DNA of 48,473 nucleotides from Thermoleophilia bacterium (GTDB lineage Bacteria > Actinomycetota > Thermoleophilia > Gaiellales > Gaiellaceae): the NCBI GenBank assembly GCA_017882605.1, contig JADGPE010000003.1, positions 1 to 48,473 on the forward strand, read 5' to 3'. Numbering within the stretch: the stretch's first letter is position 1; the number at the start of each line of letters is the position of its first letter. The translations under genes were made by a program, and so were the position numbers. This document shows positions 14,971 through 23,189 of the stretch, one piece after another. The notes beneath the pieces are model-generated. The model saw only the letters and a list, made by a program, of their open reading frames with translations, was not told the DNA's origin and made no database searches.

Positions 14971-15992
14971 GACCGATCACAGTCATGGTCACGGCATCGG
15001 GCGCGCCGGGGACGGCTGCGCTGCTGCGTGCGTTGCGCCAGAACGGTGAGCGCGAGCTGCGCCTGGTCGGAACCGACATGTGCGAGCGCTCCGTCGGCCG
15101 GCATCTCTGCGACACCTTTCACGTCGTCCCCGGAGGGGCCGATCCTGCGTTTCCGGACGCGATGCTCGCCGTGGCCAAGCACGAGGGAGTCGACGCGATC
15201 CTGCCGCAGTCGTCGTTCGACCTCGAAGGGCTCGCGGCCCACGTCGAGCGATTTCCGATGCCGGTGCTCGTCTCGAGCCCCGACGCGATCCACCGCTCGA
15301 ACGACAAGGCAGAGACCTACGAGTTCCTGCACCGCATCGGCGTGCACGCTCCGGAGTTCCGGCGTGTCAACGGCGCGCGAGAGGTCGAAGCCGCGGCACG
15401 CGAGCTCGGCTACCCGGACCGCCCGGTGTGCTTCAAGCCGGTGTTCTCGTCCGGCTCGCGCGGCTTTCGCATCCTCGACCCGACCGTCGACCGCGCGCAC
15501 CAGCTCCTGAACGAGCGGCCCGGGTCGGTTGCGATGCGGCTCGAGGAGGTGGTCGAGCTCCTCCCGGACGAGGGCGGGCCGGACCTGCTCGTGATGGAGC
15601 TCGCGACGGGCGGCGAGCGGACGATCGACGGCATCGGCAACGGCCGCGAGATCGTGCTCGGGCATCCGAAGACGCGCGAGGCGATGCGCGCCGGGCTCGC
15701 GATGTACTTCGTCACGCTGGCGGACGAGGAACTGATGCGCACCGCGAACCTGATCGTCGCCGAGCTCGGCATCGAGCACTTCTTCAACATCCAGCTCGTC
15801 GGCGAGCACGTGATCGAGATCAATCCGCGCATCTCGACGATCGTCTACCAGGAGGATCTGAACCTTCCGTACCTCGGCGTGAAGCGCGCACTCGGGGAGA
15901 TCACGGACGACGAGCTCCGGACGTACGCCGCCCGCATCCGCCCCGGCCGGACGGCGCTCCGCTACTTCGACCAGCTCGAGTTCGACCAGTGA
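14967..15992 (+). CDS. CarB-like ATP-grasp ligase, second of the pair
   Basis: A 341-residue ATP-grasp protein closest to short carbamoyl-phosphate-synthase large-subunit-like ligases. The N-terminal pre-ATP-grasp part (ITVMVTASGAPGTAALLRAL) is followed by FKPVFSSGSRGFRIL (ATP lid), LLVMELATGGERTIDG, and the metal-binding HVIEINPRISTIVYQEDLN. The GTG at 14967 overlaps the deacetylase stop. Such short CarB-like proteins are common in exopolysaccharide clusters, but few have a known reaction. The next gene follows after 151 nt containing two palindromes. Confidence 0.87.
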   Translation: MRPITVMVTASGAPGTAALLRALRQNGERELRLVGTDMCERSVGRHLCDTFHVVPGGADPAFPDAMLAVAKHEGVDAILPQSSFDLEGLAAHVERFPMPVLVSSPDAIHRSNDKAETYEFLHRIGVHAPEFRRVNGAREVEAAARELGYPDRPVCFKPVFSSGSRGFRILDPTVDRAHQLLNERPGSVAMRLEEVVELLPDEGGPDLLVMELATGGERTIDGIGNGREIVLGHPKTREAMRAGLAMYFVTLADEELMRTANLIVAELGIEHFFNIQLVGEHVIEINPRISTIVYQEDLNLPYLGVKRALGEITDDELRTYAARIRPGRTALRYFDQLEFDQ

Positions 15993-16024
15993 TCCTTCGA
16001 GCCAGGGCGCGCCGAGACGCGCCT

Positions 16025-16045
16025 CTTGGTCAGACCAAACTCGGC
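16025..16045. promoter_or_regulatory. GntR-type palindromic operator, copy 1
   Basis: TTGGTCAGACCAA (16026-16038) is a perfect inverted repeat that fits the FadR/PdhR/LldR-type GntR consensus TNGT-N3-ACNA. The 21-nt block CTTGGTCAGACC to TCGGC recurs at 16123 with two differences. Confidence 0.5.
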
Positions 16046-16049
16046 GGAA

Positions 16050-16067
16050 GTGGAACCATCCTTCCAC
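16050..16067. repeat. Short inverted repeat between the two operators
   Basis: GTGGAA, six bases, TTCCAC: perfect 6-bp arms. It may be a weak hairpin in the leader or part of a regulatory site. Confidence 0.3.
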
Positions 16068-16122
16068 GGCCGACCGCCGGCTTCCGCAGTTCATGTGTCA
16101 TCTGCCGGATTCGGACCAGACC

Positions 16123-16143
16123 CTTGGTCAGACCAAGATCGGC
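16123..16143. promoter_or_regulatory. GntR-type palindromic operator, copy 2
   Basis: CTTGGTCAGACCAAG is a perfect 15-nt palindrome ending 6 nt before the glycosyltransferase ATG at 16144. Its centre lies 98 nt from that of copy 1. Confidence 0.55.
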
Positions 16144-17097
16144 ATGAGCGAGACAATTCGTCCACAGGGCATACGCGTCACGCACTGCCCGGTGAACATC
16201 GCCGGGATCCCGTGGGAGAACGTGCAGGCTCTCCGGCGCAAGGGCGTCGACGCGCGGCTCGTCGTCTTCGAGCGCGGCAGGCTGCATCACGAGGCCGACT
16301 GGTCGCTCGACCGCCGCGGCCCACTGCCCGTGCGGCTCGCGCAGCAATTCGGCGCATTCGCAAGGCTCGCGCCGCAGACCGACATCTTCCATTTCTACTT
16401 CGGGCTGACGCTGATCCCGAAGTCGCTCCAGTTCCCGCTGCTGCGAACGCTCCGGAAGAAGAGCGTCTTCCACTACCTCGGGTCGGACATTCGCGGCAAG
16501 ACGCGCGGCGAGCTCGCATTCGGGAAGCGCGCCGACGCGGAGATCGTCGGCTCCTACGACGCAGCGCGCTGGGTCCCCGAAGCGCACGTGATCCCGCCGG
16601 GGATCGACCTGCGCGAGTTCACTCCGCAGGCGCCGTCGGACAGCCCGCGGCCGCTCGTCGTCCACGCACCGTCGAACCGCGAGAAGAAAGGCACGCAGTT
16701 CGTGATCGACGCCTGCGCGCACTTGCCGGTCGAGCTCGACATCGTCGAGGACGTGCCCCACGAGGAGGCACGCGCCCGCTATGCGCGCGCTGACATCGTC
16801 GTCGACCAGTTGAACGCGGGCTGGCACGGTGTCTTCGCCCTCGAGTCGATGGCGCTGGGCAAGCCCGTCGTCACCTACTTGAAGCCCGACGTGGTCGAAC
16901 GCAGCGCAGCCGGCTTCGGAATCCGCATCCCGATCGTGCCTGCGACGAAGGAGACGCTCGTCGACGCCCTGCGGCCCCTCGTGGAACAGCCCGCGCTACG
17001 CCGTGAGGTCGGCGCCCAGAGCCGCGCCTACGTCGAGCAGGTGCACGACATCGACCGCGTGGCCGACCGCCTGCTGGACCTCTACCGTTCCCTCTAG
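16144..17097 (+). CDS. Family 4-like glycosyltransferase
   Basis: A 317-residue GT-B glycosyltransferase. The N-terminal acceptor domain begins VTHCPVNIAGIPWENVQAL. The C-terminal donor domain starts at about residue 165 with VIPPGIDLREFTP, LVVHAPSNREKKGTQFVIDA, and the nucleotide-sugar-binding region WHGVFALESMALGKPVVTYL, in which the Glu before Ser-Met-Ala is the usual donor contact. An upstream ATG at 16093 exists, but a start there would put operator copy 2 inside the coding region; 16144 is preferred. The flippase follows directly. It probably adds a sugar to the lipid-linked glycan built by this operon. Confidence 0.85.
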   Translation: MSETIRPQGIRVTHCPVNIAGIPWENVQALRRKGVDARLVVFERGRLHHEADWSLDRRGPLPVRLAQQFGAFARLAPQTDIFHFYFGLTLIPKSLQFPLLRTLRKKSVFHYLGSDIRGKTRGELAFGKRADAEIVGSYDAARWVPEAHVIPPGIDLREFTPQAPSDSPRPLVVHAPSNREKKGTQFVIDACAHLPVELDIVEDVPHEEARARYARADIVVDQLNAGWHGVFALESMALGKPVVTYLKPDVVERSAAGFGIRIPIVPATKETLVDALRPLVEQPALRREVGAQSRAYVEQVHDIDRVADRLLDLYRSL

Positions 17098-18528
17098 TTG
17101 AGCCTCGCCTTTCAGATGCGGCGCCTTGCGCGCCACTCGGCGATCTACGGCATCGGCGGCCTCGTGTCGCGGATCCTCGCCACGATCCTGCTCCCGCTCT
17201 ACACGCACTACCTGCCGCCGAATGCCTTCGGCGAGGTCGAGATCATCACGGCCGCGACCGCAGTGCTCGCGATCGGGCTGCAGATGGGGATCGCGAGCGC
17301 GTTCTTCCGCTTCTACTTCGATGCGAAGGAGGAGCCCGAGAAGCTCACCGTCGTCCGCACGTCGTTCTGGTTCACGATGGCGACGGCGACCGTCGGCCTC
17401 GTGCTCGGCATCGTCTTCGCCGGCCAGATCAGCCACCTGCTCGGCCTCGGCCACGCCGTGTGGCTCGTGCGTGCCGGAGCCGTCGGGCTCTGGGCGCAGA
17501 CGAACTACCAGCAACTGACCGCGCTCTTCCGCGTCGAGGAACGGTCGACGGCCTACGCGATCGCGAGCATCACGAACGTCCTCGTGACGGTCGCGGCGAT
17601 GGTCGTCTTCGTCGCCGTCTTCCACTGGGGCGCGATCGGGCTCGTCGTCGGCAACTTCACCGGCACGCTCGTCGTCTACCTCGGGCTCATTGCCTACCGC
17701 ACAGAGCAGCTCGGGCTCGAGTTCGACCGCGCGCTCTTCCGGCGCATGCAGTCGTTCGGGATGCCGCTCGTGCCTTCGGCGCTCGCGCTCTGGATGATCA
17801 ACTTCATCGACCGTGAGTTTGTGTCCTGGTACAAGGGCAACGCTGAGGTCGGTGTCTACTCGGCGGCGGTGAAGATCGCGTCGGTGATCACCTTCGTGAT
17901 GATCGCCTTCCGCACCGCGTGGCCGGCGTTCGCATACTCGATCGAGGACGACCGCGAAGCGAAGCGCACCTATGCGTTCGTGCTCACCTACCTGCTCGCG
18001 TTCTCGTCGTGGGCCGCGCTGGCGCTCGGCGCGCTCGCGCCGTGGTGGACGAAGCTCCTCACCGCGCCGCAATACGAACGCGCACAGAACGGCGTCGCGC
18101 TGCTCGCCTTCGCAGGCGCGATCTACGCCGGCTACACGGTGCTCGCGATCGGCAGCGGCCGCGCGCGCCGCACACAGCTCAACTGGGTCGTGACCGGCGT
18201 CGGAGCGGGGGCCAACATCGCGTTGAACTTCTGGCTGATCCCGAAGTACGGGATGGTCGGCGCCTCGATCTCCACGCTCGCCGCGTACGTTGTCCTCTTT
18301 GCCGGGATGACGCTCTACGCCCAGCGCGTCTACCCCGTGCAGTACCAATGGCGGCGCGTCGTCACGGCCGTGGGCGCTGCGGCGGCGTTGAACATCGCCG
18401 CGCGCGCGACGGGATTGTCGTTGCTTCCGTCGCTTCTCTGCGTCGCGGTGTATCCGCTTGCGCTCGCCCTGCTCGGCTTCTACCTGCCGGCCGAGCGGGC
18501 CCGGCTCAGACGCCTAGCGGCGCCGTGA
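17098..18528 (+). CDS. Wzx-type polysaccharide flippase
   Basis: A 476-residue membrane protein of the MOP superfamily with about 12-14 hydrophobic helices. The N-terminus (YGIGGLVSRILATILLPLYT) and YLPPNAFGEVEIITAATAVL match oligosaccharide flippases that move lipid-linked repeat units across the membrane. It ends with a basic tail. The TTG at 17098 follows the glycosyltransferase stop with no gap; an ATG at 17116 is an alternative. With the ligase/polymerase at 23186-24637 and the sugar transferase at 35692, it suggests Wzx/Wzy-type assembly of a surface glycan. Confidence 0.88.
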   Translation: MSLAFQMRRLARHSAIYGIGGLVSRILATILLPLYTHYLPPNAFGEVEIITAATAVLAIGLQMGIASAFFRFYFDAKEEPEKLTVVRTSFWFTMATATVGLVLGIVFAGQISHLLGLGHAVWLVRAGAVGLWAQTNYQQLTALFRVEERSTAYAIASITNVLVTVAAMVVFVAVFHWGAIGLVVGNFTGTLVVYLGLIAYRTEQLGLEFDRALFRRMQSFGMPLVPSALALWMINFIDREFVSWYKGNAEVGVYSAAVKIASVITFVMIAFRTAWPAFAYSIEDDREAKRTYAFVLTYLLAFSSWAALALGALAPWWTKLLTAPQYERAQNGVALLAFAGAIYAGYTVLAIGSGRARRTQLNWVVTGVGAGANIALNFWLIPKYGMVGASISTLAAYVVLFAGMTLYAQRVYPVQYQWRRVVTAVGAAAALNIAARATGLSLLPSLLCVAVYPLALALLGFYLPAERARLRRLAAP

Positions 18529-19035
18529 GCGCGAATGCTTGACGCCGGCGCCGATCGCGCCCGCGGCGACGAGCGCCAGCGCAAGCCCCCCGAGCACGAG
18601 CACCGGCAGGGGGGTGCCGTTCGACGAGCTTGCAAGCGCGGCCCCATTCGCGGTCCGTCCCGCTGCCGTCGGACCGTGCGACGACGGCGAAGGATCGTGC
18701 GGGGACAGGGACGACCTCGACTGCGTGCGCGAAGCGGCCAGCACGTTCTGCGTGGTGAACCCGTGGCCGATCTCCTTCGGCACGACCTTGCCCTGCGCAG
18801 CCTGAGCGCCGGCGCGCATCGCGGCGGTGATGTCCTCGCGCAGGCTCGAGTACTCGTTCGCGTCGGTCGGGATGTGATGCAGCGCGTCGACGTAACACGC
18901 ATGGGTATACGTCGAGGCGATCTTCCCGTCGGCGAACCAATCGTTGAAGATCTTGTTCCGGCACGGAGCCGCTGCGTGCGCCTGCACCGGAACGGCAACG
19001 ACGACAAGCAGCGACAGGAGGAGCAGGCGCTTCAT
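18514..19035 (-). CDS. Small secreted protein with C-terminal membrane anchor
   Basis: A 173-residue protein I do not recognise. It starts with a signal peptide (MKRLLLLSLLVVVAVPVQAHA, cleavage near AAA). A small domain of about 80 residues follows with two cysteines (APCRNK, THACYV) that could form a disulfide. Then come a Ser/Pro-rich linker, a hydrophobic helix (VLVLGGLALALVAAGAIGAG) and a basic tail HSRSRRR. It is probably attached to the outer face of the membrane. The ATG at 19035 is chosen because it begins the signal peptide. Its end overlaps the flippase gene by 15 nt on the other strand. Confidence 0.75.
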   Translation of the reverse strand: MKRLLLLSLLVVVAVPVQAHAAAPCRNKIFNDWFADGKIASTYTHACYVDALHHIPTDANEYSSLREDITAAMRAGAQAAQGKVVPKEIGHGFTTQNVLAASRTQSRSSLSPHDPSPSSHGPTAAGRTANGAALASSSNGTPLPVLVLGGLALALVAAGAIGAGVKHSRSRRR

Positions 19036-19085
19036 CCAGGACTCATGTTCCCCGGCGGATCTCAAGATCCACCTGTGCGCCCGTA

Positions 19086-19102
19086 AGGCTTTCGTAAAGC
19101 CT
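19086..19102 (-). terminator. Small hairpin at the end of the decayed propeller gene
   Basis: AGGCTTT, ACG, AAAGCCT (minus strand): perfect 7-bp stem, 3-nt loop, directly at the stop codon. No clear T-run follows. Confidence 0.35.
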
Positions 19103-19586
19103 CAAAGCGGCAGGAAGCACGCGTCATGACACGAGCCGGCGACCCGCAGCACGCGAAGTGGGGCGCCGTGGCGATCGAGCACCGCGAGCGTTCCCTGCGA
19201 GAGCGAGGCCGTGATCACGAGCCCGTGCCCGAACTGCACGTTGTAAGACCCGGCCGGCACTGATGTGCGCCTCAGGATCCGCCGCCGTGATCCTGGACGT
19301 GGAGCGTCCCGGAGTCACCGCTCGTCACATAGGCGACGCCGCGCCCGAAGGTGACGTGCTGGGGCGCGAGGTCGGCCTGGTGCACCACACCGCCGACGGC
19401 GAGCTCGATCGACCGCGGGTCGGGCAGCGTCGCGATCGAGCGCACGGTGCGGTAGGAACCGAGGTCGACGACGGCGAGCCGCTCCTCGGCGTCGCAGGTG
19501 ACGAGCGCGGACGGCGCGCCCGCAAGGGCGGCCCGCAGGCCGAACGGCGCGGCGGCGGCGTGCAGGGCGAACTCACGGCGGTTCAC
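19102..19586 (-). pseudogene. Remnant of a secreted YVTN/WD40-like beta-propeller protein
   Basis: The first frame (19586-19272) begins MNRREFALHAAAAPFGL, which resembles a twin-arginine signal, then propeller-like strands (ALVTCDAEERLAVVDLGS, APQHVTFGRGVAYVTSGD). It stops at HVQDHGGGS. Shifting one base, the sequence continues plausibly as RTSVPAGSYNVQFGHGLVIT and ends SCHDACFLPL at 19102. A one-base loss in the GGC-rich stretch near 19280-19290 explains both parts. Even repaired, the protein would have only about 160 residues, far short of a full propeller, and the middle blades seem to be missing. I call it a decayed gene; a sequencing error would explain only the frameshift. Confidence 0.6.
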
Positions 19587-19629
19587 AAGGGTGGCTACGG
19601 CGCGGGAGGATCGGGAGGTCCCTGGTCGG

Positions 19630-19635
19630 TAGCGT
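19630..19635 (+). promoter_or_regulatory. -10 box for the helD-like gene
   Basis: TAGCGT, 6 nt before the GTG at 19642, consistent with a leaderless transcript. Confidence 0.45.
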
Positions 19636-19641
19636 GAGCTC

Positions 19642-21573
19642 GTGAGCCACCCCGAGCTGGCAACCGAACAGGCATACGTCGACCGGGCCTACGAGCACCT
19701 CGAGCGGATGCGCGACGTGCTCGCCTCGGCGGGGGACAAGGTCGACGGCGAGGTCGCCCAGGCGGCAATGGACGCGTGGGCGGCGAAGCGCCTTCGCACG
19801 TTCGAGGACGCGGAGCGCGGCCTGTGCTTCGGCCGACTCGACTTCGAGACGATGGTGAGACCGCTCTACATCGGCCGGCGCTGGGTGCACGACGAGGAAC
19901 AGCGGCAGCTCGTGATCAACTGGCAGGCGCCTGCCGCGCGGCCGTTCTACACCGCGACGCCGCAGGACCCCCACGGCGTGACGCTGCGCCGGCGCTTCCG
20001 CGCCGACGGGCGCCGGCTGCTCGATCTGGCCGACGAGGCCCTCGACGGTTCGATCGTCGACGGCGCAGCGGTCGGCGACTTCCTCCTCGAGGAGCTCGAG
20101 CGCAACCGCGACGTGCACATGCGCGACATCGTGGCGACGATCCAGGCCGATCAGTACCGGCTGATCACGCACCGCCCGGACACGCCACTCGTGATCCAGG
20201 GCGGGCCCGGGACCGGCAAGACCGCCGTCGGCCTGCACCGCGCGTCCTGGCTCCTCTACACGCAACGCGAGACGCTTCAGCACCGCGGCGTCCTCGTGAT
20301 CGGCCCCAACCGGACCTTCATGGAGTACGTCTCCCACGTGCTGCCCGCACTCGGCGAGGACGCGGTCGAGCAGCGCGCCATCGGTGAGCTCGTGGACGGC
20401 GTCGAGCCGCAACGGCGCGACCCTCCGGACGTCGCGCGATTGAAGGCAGACCTGCGGCTGGTCGACGTGATCGCCCGAGCCGCGGAACTGCGCCTCGAGG
20501 CGAATCCCGAGGAGCTCGTTCTACGTCTCGAGGGCTCGTTCGTCTCGGTTCGAAAGCGCGAGATCGAAGAACTGCTCGCCACCGTTCGCGCGGAGGCGGG
20601 CACGACGGTCGCGGCCCGCGACCGGTTCCGCATGAGCGTGCTGCGCCGTTTCTACGAGGAGTACGGACGGCTGCTCGGGGCCGGCGCGATCCGCAACTTC
20701 GACGAGGTCGAGCAGGCGCTGCGAGCGAGCGGCTATCTCGAACGCGTGCTCAGGGCCGCCTGGCCCGTCGTCTCACCCGACAGGCTCGTGCGGTCGCTGA
20801 CCGGCTCGCGAACATCGCTCGCTGTGGCCGCCGACGGGATCCTGACCGAAGCCGAGCAGAAGCTGCTCGTGCGCCGGAGCGCCGCCTGGTCGGACGGCGA
20901 CGTCCCGCTCCTCGACGAGGCGCGCGCGCTGCTCGGCACGCCGCCTCGCGCATTCGGTCACGTGATCGTCGACGAGGCGCAGGATCTGACGCCCATGCAG
21001 TTGCGGATGGTCGCCCGCCGGGCGCGCGAGGGAGCGCTGACGATCCTCGGCGACGTCGCACAGGCAACCGGCCCCGTGCGTTACCCCCGCTGGGACGACG
21101 TGCTGCCGCATCTGCCACACGGAGGCGAGGCCGATGTGGAAGAGCTGCGACATGCCTACCGCGTGCCGCGCGAGATCATGGAGGTTGCGCTGCCCCTGCT
21201 CAACACGATCGCACCTGATGTCGCGCCGCCGATCTCCTACCGCACCGGCGCTGACCCGCCGAACGTTCATCGGGTCGCCGAGGAGCACCTGCTGGCGGAG
21301 GCCTACCGGCACGCTGCCGCGGCGCCCGACGGGCTGCTGGCGGTGATCGTTCCCGACGAGCTCGTCGAGCAGCTGCCCACGGACGATCTCTGGAACGGCG
21401 TGCCCGCACTGACCCCGCGGGAAGCAAAGGGCCTCGAGTTCGACCACGTCGTCGTGGTCGAGCCGGCGTTGATCGAACTACGCGAGCTCTACGTCGCGCT
21501 GACACGCCCGACGAAGACGCTCGTCGTGGTTCACGCGCGGCCGCTGCCACGCGAACTTGCCTATGACAGGTAG
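19642..21573 (+). CDS. HelD/HelR-type SF1 helicase (RNA polymerase recycling ATPase)
   Basis: A 643-residue UvrD-like superfamily 1 ATPase with the HelD layout. An N-terminal arm carries YVDRAYEHLERMRDVLAS. The GRLDF and YIGRRWV segments are typical of HelD, followed by INWQAPAARPFY. Walker A is GGPGTGKTAVGLHRASWLLY (residues 187 onward) and Walker B is IVDEAQDLTPMQLRM near residue 443. The end has TPREAKGLEFDHVVVVEPA and a final YVALTRPTKTLVVVH. Actinobacterial members free stalled RNA polymerase and some (HelR) protect it from rifampin. At 643 residues it is shorter than most, so parts of the arms may be reduced. A TAGCGT box 6 nt upstream fixes the GTG start. Confidence 0.88.
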   Translation: MSHPELATEQAYVDRAYEHLERMRDVLASAGDKVDGEVAQAAMDAWAAKRLRTFEDAERGLCFGRLDFETMVRPLYIGRRWVHDEEQRQLVINWQAPAARPFYTATPQDPHGVTLRRRFRADGRRLLDLADEALDGSIVDGAAVGDFLLEELERNRDVHMRDIVATIQADQYRLITHRPDTPLVIQGGPGTGKTAVGLHRASWLLYTQRETLQHRGVLVIGPNRTFMEYVSHVLPALGEDAVEQRAIGELVDGVEPQRRDPPDVARLKADLRLVDVIARAAELRLEANPEELVLRLEGSFVSVRKREIEELLATVRAEAGTTVAARDRFRMSVLRRFYEEYGRLLGAGAIRNFDEVEQALRASGYLERVLRAAWPVVSPDRLVRSLTGSRTSLAVAADGILTEAEQKLLVRRSAAWSDGDVPLLDEARALLGTPPRAFGHVIVDEAQDLTPMQLRMVARRAREGALTILGDVAQATGPVRYPRWDDVLPHLPHGGEADVEELRHAYRVPREIMEVALPLLNTIAPDVAPPISYRTGADPPNVHRVAEEHLLAEAYRHAAAAPDGLLAVIVPDELVEQLPTDDLWNGVPALTPREAKGLEFDHVVVVEPALIELRELYVALTRPTKTLVVVHARPLPRELAYDR

Positions 21574-21734
21574 TAGACGGCCAGCGTGATCCCGAGCGCG
21601 ACGCCCACGATCACGATCAGCGCCAGGACGATCCCGCCGAGCACGATCGGGAGCGTCGCGGGCGCGTAGCCGTCTCTTGCGATCTCCTCGAGGTGGTGCT
21701 CCTCGGCGACCGCTTTCTGCACGAGAGAGGTCAT
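21561..21734 (-). CDS. Small single-pass membrane protein
   Basis: A 57-residue protein I do not recognise. A soluble, charged N-terminus (VQKAVAEEHHLEEIARDGY) is followed by one long hydrophobic helix (LPIVLGGIVLALIVIVGVAL) and a short tail. It overlaps the end of the helicase gene by 13 nt on the opposite strand. The length, clear membrane segment and clean start support a real gene, but nothing shows its job. Confidence 0.55.
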   Translation of the reverse strand: MTSLVQKAVAEEHHLEEIARDGYAPATLPIVLGGIVLALIVIVGVALGITLAVYYLS

Positions 21735-21765
21735 GGGACAATTGTGCCCCCAATCGTGCCGAATG

Positions 21766-22557
21766 TCACGTTTCCAGCACGAACTCGTTCCCCGACGGGT
21801 CCCGCAATTCGCCTCCGACGGCGGCGGCGATCCGGTCGCGCTCATCGTCGTCCGGGACGACGATCGTGAAGTGCGTCAGGCGAGCCGTGCCCGTGGGAGC
21901 CGGAGCCGCGCCGCGGCTCTCCCACGTGTTCGCACCGAGGTGATGGTGGTAGCCGCCGGCGCTCAGGAACGCGGCCTGGTCGCCCAGCTGCGCGATCAGG
22001 TCGAAGCCGACGACGTCCCGGTAGAAGCGGACGCTCTCCTCAACGTCGGCGACACGCAGGTGAACATGGCCCATCCGGGTGCGTTCGGGCAAGGCGCGTG
22101 CCGGCTCGGTGTTCGTGGCCAGCAGATCGTCGACGTCGAGCGGCCAGGTGCCGATGCGGTCGGCCTGCCCTTCCCAGAGACGCCGCGGCCGGTCGGCGTA
22201 GATCTCGATCCCGTGGTGGTCGGGGTCGCGCAGGTAGAGCGCCTCGCTGACGAAATGATCCGAGGCGCCGGTCAACTGGACCCGGTCACTGATCGCATGC
22301 TGCATCCAGCCGGCCAGGTCGCGGCGCTCGGGCACGAGCAGGGCGAAGTGGAAGAGACCGGTGTAGCCGTCGGCGGGCCGGGCGCCCGGCTCCTCGACGA
22401 GGTGCACGAGCTCGTGGCCGCCCGCCCCCAGGCTCGCCTCGCCGTCGCCGAACCCCAGCACGTCGAGCCCGATCGACTCGGTGTAGTAGGTGAGCGACCG
22501 CACGAGATCCGCCACGGTGAGCTGGACGGCGCCGACGGTGGTCGCAGGAGCGATCAA
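21766..22557 (-). CDS. Two-domain VOC/glyoxalase family dioxygenase-like protein (CatE-like)
   Basis: A 263-residue protein with two vicinal-oxygen-chelate modules. The first (about 1-120) has VGAVQLTVADLVRSLTYYTE and LYLRDPDHHGIEIY. The second (about 160-263) has MGHVHLRVADVEESVRFYRD, SAGGYHHHLGANTW and LTHFTIVVPD. The two His and the Glu expected to bind Fe or Mn in catechol 2,3-dioxygenase-like enzymes are plausible as the HVH histidine, a histidine in HHHLG and the Glu near the C-terminus. It overlaps the PIG-L gene as ATGA and closes the operon that starts at 25560. The substrate is unknown; the operon context is glycan rather than aromatic breakdown. Confidence 0.82.
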   Translation of the reverse strand: MIAPATTVGAVQLTVADLVRSLTYYTESIGLDVLGFGDGEASLGAGGHELVHLVEEPGARPADGYTGLFHFALLVPERRDLAGWMQHAISDRVQLTGASDHFVSEALYLRDPDHHGIEIYADRPRRLWEGQADRIGTWPLDVDDLLATNTEPARALPERTRMGHVHLRVADVEESVRFYRDVVGFDLIAQLGDQAAFLSAGGYHHHLGANTWESRGAAPAPTGTARLTHFTIVVPDDDERDRIAAAVGGELRDPSGNEFVLET

Positions 22558-23189
22558 GCGACCACCCGGTACACCTGGAACACCTCGGCATACTCACGAT
22601 TCACGTTGATGCCGTGGGTTCGGGCCACGTTCCAGACGTACTCCGAATTCGCGTAGCGCCGGTGCTGCTGCGAGGCGTACTTCTCGAGCGCGGCCACCTT
22701 GCGCTCGACGTGCCGCTGCTCCAGTGCGAGGTATGCCTGGTAGCTGAAGTCGAAGTTGTTCCACGGGATCTCGTAGCCGAGGATCGTCGTCCGCTTGAAC
22801 GCGCGCAGGCCTTCGTTCGCGATCGTCTGGTGATCCTGGTGGACGTCGTGCACGGACGGCATGAACACGCAGTCGGGCTGCCAGTCGCTCCAGATCTCGA
22901 TCAGCAGCTCCAGGATCTCCTGCCGGCGGTCGGGGAACGTGCGCACGTCGAAGTCGTGCACCGTGAGGTTCCCGGGTGGAATGCCGATCTCGGCTGTCGC
23001 CTCGCGGACCTCCCGCGCCAGGGTGTCGGGCGCGAAGCCCTCGGGCAGCGAGCGGGTCGCGATCGAGAAGGCGACGTAGCGCACGTCGGCGCCGGCCTCC
23101 ACCAGTCGGGCCATCGTCCCCCCGCAGCCGAACTCGCCGTCGTCGGTGTGCGGCGCGAGCACGAGCGCCCGCTCGATGCCGTCGATCAT
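22554..23189 (-). CDS. PIG-L/LmbE family N-deacetylase
   Basis: A 211-residue zinc-dependent deacetylase. The metal motif PHTDDGE is near residue 13 and the third ligand and base motif HDVHQDH is near residue 113. The family includes GlcNAc-PI deacetylase, MshB and BshB, plus many enzymes of surface-sugar clusters. ATGA overlaps link it to the O-antigen ligase gene upstream and the VOC gene downstream. It probably removes an acetyl group from an N-acetyl sugar of a lipid-linked or soluble intermediate. No mycothiol partner gene is seen in the window. Confidence 0.9.
   Translation of the reverse strand: MIDGIERALVLAPHTDDGEFGCGGTMARLVEAGADVRYVAFSIATRSLPEGFAPDTLAREVREATAEIGIPPGNLTVHDFDVRTFPDRRQEILELLIEIWSDWQPDCVFMPSVHDVHQDHQTIANEGLRAFKRTTILGYEIPWNNFDFSYQAYLALEQRHVERKVAALEKYASQQHRRYANSEYVWNVARTHGINVNREYAEVFQVYRVVA

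Noticed and set aside
16093-16143. Earlier ATG start for the GT4-like gene
   Set aside because: It would place the palindromic operator inside the coding region; the family N-terminus fits the ATG at 16144.
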